Positions 16,289-24,169 of a DNA stretch of 64,000 bases are shown here, in pieces. Position numbers and translations under genes: made by a program. Numbering within the stretch: position 1 is the first letter of the stretch; each line of letters begins with the position of its first letter. A model generated the notes under the pieces. That model did no database searches. It saw only the letters and a list, made by a program, of their open reading frames with translations, and had not been told where the DNA came from. Origin of the DNA: Flavobacteriales bacterium ALC-1 (lineage in GTDB: Bacteria; Bacteroidota; Bacteroidia; Flavobacteriales; Flavobacteriaceae); NCBI GenBank assembly GCA_000171875.1, contig ABHI01000001.1:124001-188000 (forward strand), written 5' to 3'.

Positions 16289-17946
16289 AGACGAAACTCA
16301 CATTTTTAATGCTTCTAATTTCAATAATTCTGTTCGCACAAAATGGTATTAATTATAAAGCACTAATAAAAGACACAAATGGTAATGTTATTTCAAATGA
16401 AACGATACAAATTAGGTTTAGTATCATACGTGGTTCAGGTATTTTAGCTTACCAAGAAACTCAAAATATTACGACTACTAATAGTGGATTAGCAATTGTA
16501 ACTATTGGAGAAGGTGTTCCTCTTGGAGGAGTTACATTCGATCAAATAGATTGGAGTCTCGATTCACATGAATTAGCTGTTTCAATAGATTTAGGTTCAG
16601 GGTTCATTAATATGGGAAGTTCAGATATTAATTATGTACCTTATTCTATAAGGGCATCTAGTGCAACTACTGCAGAAGTAGCGGGGAATGTTGAAGGTCT
16701 TGTCTACAAAAATGAAGGCAATGGAACAGGGTGGAGATTACGAGATAGAGGTGTAAATGCTAGCGAAGGTTATGGAGCAATAGGGTTAAACGCTATAGAT
16801 TTGAGCTCTTCCGATGCTAATAGTCTTTCACTTATTTATCCATACGGTGCCACTGGTGATTATTCATTTGCTATAGGAGAACTCACTATTGCTAATGGCG
16901 ATTATTCCATAGCAATGGGTTATAACTCTCGAGCCAGTGGAGCTTATTCAATAGCTATGGGAAACAATACAGTAGCTAATGGATTTTCTTCTACTGCAAC
17001 AGGTCGAGAAACCTTAGCATCTGGAAACTATACAATAGCCTTTGGTAGAGATTCTGAAGCTTCAGGGTCACAGGCCGTAGCTATGGGAGATAATACAGAA
17101 GCTAGTGGAATTACCTCTATTTCGACAGGATATTACTCTAGAGCATTAGGAGCATACTCAGCAGTATTTGGTTACTATAATGAAGCTTCAAGTCTTGCTT
17201 CTGTAGCTTTCGGAAGATATAATGTTGGTGGTGGTAATGCTTTAAATTGGATTGGTAATGATCCTTTATTTGAAATAGGTATAGGAACTTCAGATGGCAA
17301 TAGAGAAAATGCAGTTACCGTTTTAAAAAATGGAAATGTAGGTATAGGCAATAATAACCCACAAGAATTATTACACGTTTCTGGTATAGTACGCATTGGT
17401 AATGAAACCTTAGAAGATACTGGGTCTAATCAACTATCATTTGGAGCTAGTGTAATACCTGATACAAATAATGCTTACAGATTAGGAAATTCAAGTAGCA
17501 GATGGATTGGTGTTTGGGCAACTGATGGTACTATAAACACATCTGACAAGCGCGAAAAGAAAAATATTAAAGAACTAAATTATGGGTTAGCAGAAGTATT
17601 ACAAATGCAACCTGTAAGCTTCAATTGGAAAAACAAAAACAATCCAGATCTTAAATTAGGGCTCATAGCACAAGATCTGCAAACACTAATCCCAGAAGTC
17701 GTCAAATCTCACACTTGGGAAAAAGATGAAATCTCAGGTCAATTAACTAAAAAAGAGTTAGAACGTTTGGGTGTCTACTATTCTGATTTAGTACCTGTAC
17801 TTATTAACGCCATTAAAGAACAACAAGATCAAATAAAGACTCTCAAATCTACACTTCAAAATAAAGAAAAAACTAATCAAGAACAGTCTCAGCTCCTAAA
17901 ATCACTTTTAGATCGTGTAGAAGCTTTAGAACAATCTAATAATTAA
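16285..17946 (+). CDS. Fibre protein with 9 x 14-residue repeats and S74 chaperone
   Basis: A 553-residue exported protein (signal peptide 1-19, LFAQN) with the shared GINYKALIKDTNGNV N-terminal domain. Nine 14-residue YadA-head-like repeats lie at residues 192-317 (DNA 16858-17235; SIAMGNNTVANG type). A GNVGIGNNNPQELLHVSG linker follows, then a C-terminal S74 chaperone. The conserved pair is S420/K425 in TSDKREKKNI, followed by LGLIAQDLQTLIPEVV, a YYSDLVPVL segment and a coiled coil. It overlaps the preceding tiny ORF by four bases. The linker and chaperone are close to those of the 18403 protein, so these two are recent paralogues. It is expected to be a trimeric fibre that releases its C-terminal ~133 residues. 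Confidence 0.85.
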   Translation: MKTKLTFLMLLISIILFAQNGINYKALIKDTNGNVISNETIQIRFSIIRGSGILAYQETQNITTTNSGLAIVTIGEGVPLGGVTFDQIDWSLDSHELAVSIDLGSGFINMGSSDINYVPYSIRASSATTAEVAGNVEGLVYKNEGNGTGWRLRDRGVNASEGYGAIGLNAIDLSSSDANSLSLIYPYGATGDYSFAIGELTIANGDYSIAMGYNSRASGAYSIAMGNNTVANGFSSTATGRETLASGNYTIAFGRDSEASGSQAVAMGDNTEASGITSISTGYYSRALGAYSAVFGYYNEASSLASVAFGRYNVGGGNALNWIGNDPLFEIGIGTSDGNRENAVTVLKNGNVGIGNNNPQELLHVSGIVRIGNETLEDTGSNQLSFGASVIPDTNNAYRLGNSSSRWIGVWATDGTINTSDKREKKNIKELNYGLAEVLQMQPVSFNWKNKNNPDLKLGLIAQDLQTLIPEVVKSHTWEKDEISGQLTKKELERLGVYYSDLVPVLINAIKEQQDQIKTLKSTLQNKEKTNQEQSQLLKSLLDRVEALEQSNN

Positions 17947-17957
17947 AAATAGAAATC

Positions 17958-18374
17958 ATGAAATTATTAAAAACACTTACAATTATTTTATTTTCAATAC
18001 TAACCTTCTCTTGCAGTAGTGATGATGACTCTTCAGGTGGGGATAATGATATGCCAACAACTGCCGAATTATTAACTACAGGAACTTGGTACCTCCAATC
18101 TAAAACGCCCGGAAGTTTTTCTGATTGTGAAAAAAATAGTTCATTTAAATTCAATGCAAATGATACTGTAGATGTAGAATCTTTTGACGATAGTTCTGGG
18201 AATTGTGAATCTCAAGGAGTAGTAAATACAGCATATACTCAAAACGGAAATAACTTAACAATTACTTTGGGTTCAGATACTATAATGGCAACAATAAACA
18301 GTATTTCTGAAACCACTCTAAATATTACGGATGATATTGGCGATACTATTATGTTTGATAAAATCCAAGGATAA
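17958..18374 (+). CDS. Lipocalin-like lipoprotein
   Basis: A 138-residue protein with a lipoprotein signal: hydrophobic residues 5-17, then LTFSCSSDDD with Cys at the lipobox. Acidic residues after the cysteine are the usual Bacteroidota surface-export signal. The mature part is a small beta-barrel of the lipocalin-like type seen in many flavobacterial lipoproteins: LLTTGTWYLQS, then CEKNSSFKF and NNLTITLGSDTI. Two mature-domain cysteines (in FSDCEKN and GNCESQ) may pair. It lies between two fibre genes (11-bp and 28-bp gaps) and is thus in the operon driven from site 3. The ligand is unknown; a role in anchoring or protecting the fibres is speculation. Confidence 0.75.
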   Translation: MKLLKTLTIILFSILTFSCSSDDDSSGGDNDMPTTAELLTTGTWYLQSKTPGSFSDCEKNSSFKFNANDTVDVESFDDSSGNCESQGVVNTAYTQNGNNLTITLGSDTIMATINSISETTLNITDDIGDTIMFDKIQG

Positions 18375-18402
18375 TATTAATAATAGTTAAATATATAGAA
18401 TT

Positions 18403-19914
18403 ATGAAATCTGCTTTTTCAATCTTTTTTGCCCTATTTTTTTCGCTTTTTGCACATTCACAAAACGGCATCAACTATAAAGCACTTATTAAAGATGTTAA
18501 TGGAAATGTGCTTGCATCGTCACCAATAAGTATTCAGTTTATTATTTATGAAGGTGCAGCACTTACAAACAATGTCTATCAAGAAAGTCATACTATTAAT
18601 ACAGATTCAAATGGTTTTGTAATGGTACATATTGGAGATGGTACAACAAGTGGCAACTTTAATACGATTAACTGGGGAAACGATGAACACTTTTTAAATG
18701 TACAAGCTAATATTGGCTCTGGGTTAATAGATTTAGGAACTACTCAATTTATGTCTGTGCCTTATGCAAAAAATGCAGAAAAAGCAGATAATGTTACCGG
18801 ACTTGAAGCCCTAGATGAAGGAAATGGTATAGGTTATAGAATTATTGGAAGAGATATAACCAATTATGGACCAATTGGGGAAAATGCTGTTGATTTAACT
18901 ATTTCAAATTCTAATTCTGATGATTATGGAGCTACTGGTACTAATTCGTTTGCTGTTGGTTATAAAGCCAAAGCTTCTGGTCATGGTTCTATATCTTTGG
19001 GTCGGTTATCACGAGCAGCTAGTATAAATACAATTGCAATTGGTGAATTTTCTGAAGCCCTAGGAGTAGCAGCATATGCATTTGGATTCGGAGCAAGAAC
19101 AGAAATGGATGAATCAATGTCTATAGGAATCCAAACTTTAACACGTGGTTATAAATCTCTTGCACTAGGTTATAAAACACTAACTCGTTCATATGCAGAA
19201 ACTGCAATTGGGACATTTAATTCGGATTACAGTCCTATTTCCAATTATTTATGGAATGATAATGATCGACTATTTGTCATTGGTAATGGAGTAGATGAAG
19301 ATAATAGAAGCAATGCATTAACCATTTTAAAGAATGGAGATGTAGGTATTGGTACAGAAAACCCTCAAGAATTATTACATCTTCAAGGAACATTAAGAAT
19401 AGGTGATGAAACCATACGAGATGCTGGAAACAATGCTTTACGTATTAATGCAGCATTAATACCAGATTTTGACGACACCAATGTTTTAGGTAATCCAACT
19501 CAGCGTTGGAGAACTTTATATGCAGTAAATGGTACAATCAATACGTCAGACAGACGCGAAAAGAAAAATATTCATGATTTAGGCTATGGCTTAAACGAAG
19601 TATTACAAATGAAACCAATTAGTTTTAATTGGAAAAATACAAACAATCCTGATCTTAAATTAGGACTTATTGCACAGGATTTACAAGCATTAATTCCAGA
19701 AGTGGTAAAATCGCATGCTTGGGAAGCAGATGAAGTAACAGGTCAATTAACCAAAAAAGAATTAGACCGTTTAGGCGTGTATTATTCAGATTTAGTACCT
19801 GTACTTATTAAAGCTATCCAAGAGCAACAAAGTATAATTGATTCTCAAAATAATAGAATTAACAACATAGAAGCAAAATTAAATGTTCTTATAGAAGAAA
19901 AAAAGGCATCATAA
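18403..19914 (+). CDS. Fibre protein with 7 x 14-residue repeats and S74 chaperone
   Basis: A 503-residue exported protein and the shortest of the four fibres. Signal peptide 1-20 (FAHSQ); shared N-terminal domain ~22-125 (GINYKALIKDVNGNV), closest to that of the 6409 protein (SIQFIIYEGAALTNNVYQE). Seven 14-residue repeats occupy residues 180-277 (DNA 18940-19233). The S74 chaperone has S382/K387 in TSDRREKKNI, then LGLIAQDLQALIPEVV, nearly identical to the 16285 protein. The protein looks like a mosaic: N-domain like one paralogue, C-domain like another. It is followed after 21 bp by a serine hydrolase gene. Confidence 0.85.
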   Translation: MKSAFSIFFALFFSLFAHSQNGINYKALIKDVNGNVLASSPISIQFIIYEGAALTNNVYQESHTINTDSNGFVMVHIGDGTTSGNFNTINWGNDEHFLNVQANIGSGLIDLGTTQFMSVPYAKNAEKADNVTGLEALDEGNGIGYRIIGRDITNYGPIGENAVDLTISNSNSDDYGATGTNSFAVGYKAKASGHGSISLGRLSRAASINTIAIGEFSEALGVAAYAFGFGARTEMDESMSIGIQTLTRGYKSLALGYKTLTRSYAETAIGTFNSDYSPISNYLWNDNDRLFVIGNGVDEDNRSNALTILKNGDVGIGTENPQELLHLQGTLRIGDETIRDAGNNALRINAALIPDFDDTNVLGNPTQRWRTLYAVNGTINTSDRREKKNIHDLGYGLNEVLQMKPISFNWKNTNNPDLKLGLIAQDLQALIPEVVKSHAWEADEVTGQLTKKELDRLGVYYSDLVPVLIKAIQEQQSIIDSQNNRINNIEAKLNVLIEEKKAS

Positions 19915-19935
19915 TTAATTCAAATAAAAAATAGC

Positions 19936-21276
19936 ATGAAAAACCTTATATCATTTTTTTTCATTTTGTCGAGTACAATTAGCTTGGCGCAATTTAACTC
20001 TGCTCAAATTGATAGCATTATTAGTAATACAGTTAAAGCTAATGGACCAGGAGTTATTATATATGTAAAACAAAAAGATAAAGTGTTATATGAAAAAGCA
20101 TTTGGTAAGGCGAGTATGGAGCTCGATGTAAATATGAAAACCAAAAATGCATTCAATATCGGTAGTATTAGCAAAGAGTTTACTGCTATGAGCATTTTAC
20201 AATTAAAAGAGAAAGGAAAGTTATCGTTAGAAGATAACCTTAATATGTATTTCCCAAATTTTTCAAAAAACGGAGATAAGATAAAAATTAGACATCTCTT
20301 ATCTCATACGTCTGGACTTAAAAGTCATACCGATACCATTTGGGCTAATACAGATGGAAGAAAGTATTTTGAATCTATGGAAAATGTGCTCAACTATTTT
20401 AAAAAAGATGTTGTAAAATTTGAACCTGGAGAAAAACATGATTACAGTAATGTGAACTTTAATTTACTAGCTTTTATTATCGAAAAGGTCTCTGGTATGT
20501 CATACTCAGAATATATTGAAGAAAACATCTTTAAACCCTTAGGTATGGCTAACTCCTATATTCCTAACGAAGGACAGGCCATACCAAATTTATCGACTGG
20601 GTATGAGTTAAAAAATGATAAAATAGTTTACGCTAGGTATCATTCGTTAAATCAAACAAGAGGCTCAAGTTCCATACATACAACAGTTCAAGATCTTGCT
20701 AAATGGTATGAAGGTTTAATGAACTCTAAAGTGGTTTCAAGAGAAACTCTAGTAAAAGCATGGTCGCCATATACACTAAACAACGGTATAGAAGAAGTGT
20801 ATGGTTATGGTTTTTATAGCGATATGAAATTTGGTAAAACATCCATTTATCATAACGGATTTATATTTGGCTATTCTACTTCAGACATGTACTTTCCAGA
20901 AGATGATTTACTCATTTTAGTGGCATCTAATATCAGCGATATCAACGTTATCAATACAAATGATTTAGTATTTAGCATAGCAGCTAATGCATATAAGAAT
21001 AATACACCAAAAGTGACTGCCCAAACTTTAGATACCTATGTAGGTAATTATAAAATGAAAGCAGGCTTTAAAGCTAAAGTGTTTAGAGAAGACTTACAGT
21101 TATTTATTATTGTTAGTGATGGAAAAGCCGATGCATTATTTCCAGAAACGGAGACCGTATTTAGAGTAAAAGACTTCCCTGCTAAAGCAGAATTCGTACC
21201 ATCACAAAATGAAAATGGCATGAACATTATATTATCGAGAGGCGCACAACATTTTGAGGGCACTAAAGAAAAATAA
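19936..21276 (+). CDS. Exported serine hydrolase of the beta-lactamase/class C family
   Basis: A 446-residue exported enzyme (signal peptide 1-18, SLAQ). The beta-lactamase/D-alanyl-D-alanine carboxypeptidase fold spans ~25-340: the SxxK motif is SISK within IGSISKEFTAMSIL, the YxN motif is YSN in DYSNVNFNLLAFIIE, and the third element is HNG in SIYHNGFIFGYST. A DUF3471-like C-terminal region covers ~355-446. Relatives act as esterases, peptidases or D-aminopeptidases; true beta-lactamase activity is not implied. It sits at the end of the fibre operon (21 bp after a fibre gene, 10 bp before an amidohydrolase), so the substrate may be encountered at the cell surface together with the fibres. 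Confidence 0.85.
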   Translation: MKNLISFFFILSSTISLAQFNSAQIDSIISNTVKANGPGVIIYVKQKDKVLYEKAFGKASMELDVNMKTKNAFNIGSISKEFTAMSILQLKEKGKLSLEDNLNMYFPNFSKNGDKIKIRHLLSHTSGLKSHTDTIWANTDGRKYFESMENVLNYFKKDVVKFEPGEKHDYSNVNFNLLAFIIEKVSGMSYSEYIEENIFKPLGMANSYIPNEGQAIPNLSTGYELKNDKIVYARYHSLNQTRGSSSIHTTVQDLAKWYEGLMNSKVVSRETLVKAWSPYTLNNGIEEVYGYGFYSDMKFGKTSIYHNGFIFGYSTSDMYFPEDDLLILVASNISDINVINTNDLVFSIAANAYKNNTPKVTAQTLDTYVGNYKMKAGFKAKVFREDLQLFIIVSDGKADALFPETETVFRVKDFPAKAEFVPSQNENGMNIILSRGAQHFEGTKEK

Positions 21277-21286
21277 AATCAATATT

Positions 21287-22645
21287 ATGAAAAACACACA
21301 AAACATTTTTATATTATTTGTACTATGTCTTGGATTTACATCACTATTTGCTCAAGATTTAGAAATTGTAAAATCTGAAATAAAAACGGCTGAACAGAAA
21401 GAACAGAATGCTTTTAAAAATGGTAATTGCGATGCCGTATTAGCATCAATGGAAGATACTATTACGTTTTTAGCTAATGGACGTAGAGCGCCTTCTAAAG
21501 ATATTATTGGTAAGTTCTGTAAATCTATTCCAAGACCTTTTAAGAAACCTACTACAGATAAATTAGAGGTATATGCATTATCAGATGTTTCGGGCTATAC
21601 TATTAAAACCTTAGAATACTCTAAAGATGAAAACACAAACATAGAAGAGTTTGTGACTAAGATTTGGAAAAAAACAAATAGCAAATGGAAAATAAGCCAT
21701 TTGCATTCTACAGTAAAGGAGGTACCAATTAAGACGTTGGCATCAAAAGAAGCGATTGACATTTTTTTACAACACCAACCTATAATAGATACTCACATTC
21801 ATATTACAAAAGGCTATGCTAATAATGAAGACTATAATAAAGTAAATGTGGATATCGATTTAGCTAAGGTTGAATGGATGCGTCAGCGATTTGATGAGAA
21901 TAACATTGTATTAGCTTTAGGAGGTGGACCCATGAAATACGCCAAATTATGGCAAGAAAAAGATAAACGTCATTGGAGTGGTCCACGATTGCCATGTAAT
22001 CCATTAAGAGAACAAGATGAACCTTGCGATAGTGAACTTCCTGATATTAAAGAATTAGAAAAGCTCTATAAAGATGGAACATTTAAGTATTTAGGTGAAA
22101 CTTCATTTCATAGTATGGGGCTTCATCCAGCAGATGAACGTTTTGATCCGTATTGGGCATTAGCCGAAAAATATCAAATACCTATTGGATTTCATGCCGA
22201 TCGAGGGCCTTTTAAACGGGATATGAACGAAACGCCAAACTGGAATGAAGACTACGCAAACCCATTGTTGTTGCTTCCGATTTTAGAGAAGTATCCAAAA
22301 CTCAAAATTTACTTAATGCATTATCCAGGAAGTTTTTTCGAAGAGTGCATAGAGGTAATGAAAAAGTACGATCAAGTGTATTGTGAAATTTCAGCAGTAA
22401 GCATGTTTGCTCCAAAACATATTTGGGAACCAAGAGTTAAAAAGCTTTACAATGAAGGGCTTGGAAGTCGCCTCATGTTTGCTTCTGATTATGTAGGCAC
22501 CATTAGAAAAAACATCGAAATAATTTACAATATAGATTGGTTGACTGACCAACAAAAAAGAGATGTATATTATAATAATGCTGCTCGTTTTTTAAACTTA
22601 TCTCAATCTGAGATAAAACAGCATTATAAAATGGTTAAAAACTAA
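21287..22645 (+). CDS. Exported amidohydrolase with N-terminal SnoaL/DUF4440-like domain
   Basis: A 452-residue protein starting at 21287, where MKNTQNIFILFVLCLGF gives a clean signal peptide ending LFAQ; an upstream in-frame ATG at 21254 lies inside the previous gene. Residues ~25-145 resemble the SnoaL/DUF4440 fold (AEQKEQNAFKNGNCDAVL, VTKIWKKTNSKWKISHLH). Residues ~165-450 are an Amidohydro_2 TIM barrel with the metal HxH in IIDTHIHI, then IGFHADRG, IYLMHYPG, EISAV and LMFASDYVG. All expected metal ligands appear present. The two-domain fusion is uncommon. It is the last gene of the site-3 operon. Substrate unknown; hydrolysis or decarboxylation of a small cyclic or carboxylated compound is the family expectation. 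Confidence 0.8.
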   Translation: MKNTQNIFILFVLCLGFTSLFAQDLEIVKSEIKTAEQKEQNAFKNGNCDAVLASMEDTITFLANGRRAPSKDIIGKFCKSIPRPFKKPTTDKLEVYALSDVSGYTIKTLEYSKDENTNIEEFVTKIWKKTNSKWKISHLHSTVKEVPIKTLASKEAIDIFLQHQPIIDTHIHITKGYANNEDYNKVNVDIDLAKVEWMRQRFDENNIVLALGGGPMKYAKLWQEKDKRHWSGPRLPCNPLREQDEPCDSELPDIKELEKLYKDGTFKYLGETSFHSMGLHPADERFDPYWALAEKYQIPIGFHADRGPFKRDMNETPNWNEDYANPLLLLPILEKYPKLKIYLMHYPGSFFEECIEVMKKYDQVYCEISAVSMFAPKHIWEPRVKKLYNEGLGSRLMFASDYVGTIRKNIEIIYNIDWLTDQQKRDVYYNNAARFLNLSQSEIKQHYKMVKN

Positions 22646-22723
22646 TTGTACTATGGTGAGAATTCTAATTAATTCCGATTACACAGCCTTATCACATGCG
22701 ATGATTAGTACAATTGTTTTTTT
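22644..22723 (+). terminator. Possible terminator of the fibre operon
   Basis: AATTGTACTA at 22644-22653 is complementary to TAGTACAATT at 22706-22715, which is followed by GTTTTTTTAG. The 52-base loop is long for an intrinsic terminator, so the call is tentative, but position and T-run fit. Confidence 0.4.
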
Positions 22724-22742
22724 AGATAGGATAATAACTTTG
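22714..22742 (+). promoter_or_regulatory. Promoter TTG-N18-TAACTTTG for the 22832 gene
   Basis: TTG at 22714-22716 and TAACTTTG at 22735-22742 with an 18-bp spacer match the Bacteroidota promoter consensus on both elements. Transcription would start near 22748. This separates the following hydrolase gene from the fibre island. Confidence 0.6.
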
Positions 22743-22831
22743 AGTTCTAAAAAGAGTAAAACGATTCATAAGCTTTCTGGAAAAGTGTTCTTTTTTTGGA
22801 ATGTTGTATGAATAAATTTAAACTATACGTT

Positions 22832-23965
22832 ATGAAAAATATATTATGTCTTATTGCTTTGATACTTTTAGGGAGTTGTATCGATCAATCAAAAAAAGAA
22901 AAACCTGATACTGCTACTTATTTTCGAAACAAGCCGCTCGAATATCCTATTCCTTATAAGAGTGAAACGATTGAATTTAAAAATGTTGAGGATAGCATTG
23001 TACTACGAGGCACCCTTACCTATCCCAACACGGAATCTAAATCTTTTCCGGCTGTAGTACTCATGCATGGATCTGGTAGGAATGATCGTGATTATTCGGT
23101 TTATGGTCATAAAACCTTTCTTGTCATGGCCGATTATTTAAGTAGGAATGGCATAAGTGTATTGCGTTATGACAAACGAGGTTGCGGAGTGTCTGAAGGT
23201 GATTTTGATAAGGCCACTTATGATGATTTTGCTTCAGATGGGAGGAGTGCCACGCAGTATTTAAAAGACAGGAAAGATATTGATTTTAGTACTATTGGGA
23301 TTGCAGGACATAGTGAAGGAGGCTCTACAGCCCCTATGGTTGCGGCAGAATACAAATTGGATTTTTTAGTCCTATTGGGAGCACCTGGATTACCTTATCC
23401 TGTGGCAGACAGTTTGTATGCCTCTGGGATGGCCAGGGCTAGAGGCTATTCAGAAGAACAGATTTTGCGAGAAGCTCAGGTTCACGATTCTATGATTACG
23501 CTTGCTTTAGAAATGGAACTTGGACAAGCACTAGACGATTCTATCTATAATTTGGCCTTTCGAAACCGCAAAGATCTTTCCTGGTTTAAAGGACTGACAG
23601 GAGAAGAACTGGAAGAAGAAATTAAGTTCAGTTACATAGAATATTACGCCAGACCAGTATTTAAAGAGTTCTGGGAAGGACCAAGTCCAGAAGATTATCT
23701 CAAGCAGGTTCGCTGTCCAGTGTTATCAATTGGAGGCACATTAGATTTGAATGTTCCTGGTGCTGCTTCAGTAAATGCGATTGATCAATTCCTTAAAGAA
23801 GCGGGTAATACTGAGGTTACTTCTAAACTATTACCAAACCTCAATCATATGCTACAACCAGCAAAAACAGGATTACCGGAAGAAATAGATAGTATAGAAA
23901 TGACCATTGCTCCCGAAGTCTTAGTGCTAATGAAAGATTTTATTCAAAAACAGGCGAAACTATAG
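22832..23965 (+). CDS. Alpha/beta hydrolase lipoprotein
   Basis: A 377-residue lipoprotein from ATG 22832, where MKNILCLIALILLGSC gives a clear lipobox; starts at 22808 (ATG) or 22796 (TTG) would put extra charged residues in front. The alpha/beta hydrolase fold has the oxyanion region VLMHGSGRNDRDYS, the LRYDKRGCGVSEG segment and the nucleophile elbow GHSEGG. A late aspartate is in SIGGTLDLNVP and the histidine in LNLNHML-like context (LLPNLNHML), completing the triad. Family members are esterases or peptidase-like hydrolases. Its codon use (more G and C in third positions, for example CTGACAGGAGAAGAACTG) looks a little different from its neighbours, a hint of separate origin. It has its own promoter. 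Confidence 0.85.
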   Translation: MKNILCLIALILLGSCIDQSKKEKPDTATYFRNKPLEYPIPYKSETIEFKNVEDSIVLRGTLTYPNTESKSFPAVVLMHGSGRNDRDYSVYGHKTFLVMADYLSRNGISVLRYDKRGCGVSEGDFDKATYDDFASDGRSATQYLKDRKDIDFSTIGIAGHSEGGSTAPMVAAEYKLDFLVLLGAPGLPYPVADSLYASGMARARGYSEEQILREAQVHDSMITLALEMELGQALDDSIYNLAFRNRKDLSWFKGLTGEELEEEIKFSYIEYYARPVFKEFWEGPSPEDYLKQVRCPVLSIGGTLDLNVPGAASVNAIDQFLKEAGNTEVTSKLLPNLNHMLQPAKTGLPEEIDSIEMTIAPEVLVLMKDFIQKQAKL

Positions 23966-24071
23966 TAATAAAATGCATAAAGATTATAACCTTGGATATA
24001 CATAACATGCTTGAGAATTGAAAAAATATAGGCACCCGTAAAACATTAAAAATGCTATTAATCAGTTGAGT

Positions 24072-24118
24072 AAGAGGAAATGACATAATGAGGGCTTGTG
24101 TTGTTTCCTCTTCTTTTA
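24072..24118 (+). terminator. Hairpin AAGAGGAAA/TTTCCTCTT, likely terminator
   Basis: AAGAGGAAA at 24072-24080 pairs with TTTCCTCTT at 24104-24112, and ACA/TGT inside can extend the stem; CTTTTATT follows. It lies about 100 bp after the hydrolase stop and before the uvrB promoter. Confidence 0.5.
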
Positions 24119-24134
24119 TTACTCAGATTTGAGA

Positions 24135-24165
24135 TTGATTTCTGCTAATCTTTATCGTAACTTTG
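24135..24165 (+). promoter_or_regulatory. uvrB promoter TTG-N20-TAACTTTG, leaderless start
   Basis: TTG at 24135-24137 and TAACTTTG at 24158-24165 fit the consensus with a 20-bp spacer. The ATG at 24170 begins 4 bp after the -7 box, so the mRNA should start at or next to the start codon. No LexA-like palindrome is evident. Confidence 0.6.
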
Positions 24166-24169
24166 TGTT

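Noticed and set aside
6409..19914. S74 proteins as evidence of a prophage
   Set aside because: They have bacterial signal peptides and no capsid, tail, integrase or lysis genes are near; the regulators are chromosomal hybrid two-component proteins.
19936..21276. Antibiotic-resistance beta-lactamase
   Set aside because: The SxxK, YxN and HxG motifs are those of the broad serine-hydrolase/esterase group; nothing shows drug hydrolysis.
3292..22645. Polysaccharide utilisation locus
   Set aside because: No SusC/SusD pair, glycoside hydrolase or polysaccharide lyase is present, although the regulators are of the type found in such loci.
22796..22831. N-terminal extension of the hydrolase from TTG 22796
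   Set aside because: The lipoprotein signal starts cleanly at 22832 and the extension puts cysteines and charged residues before it.
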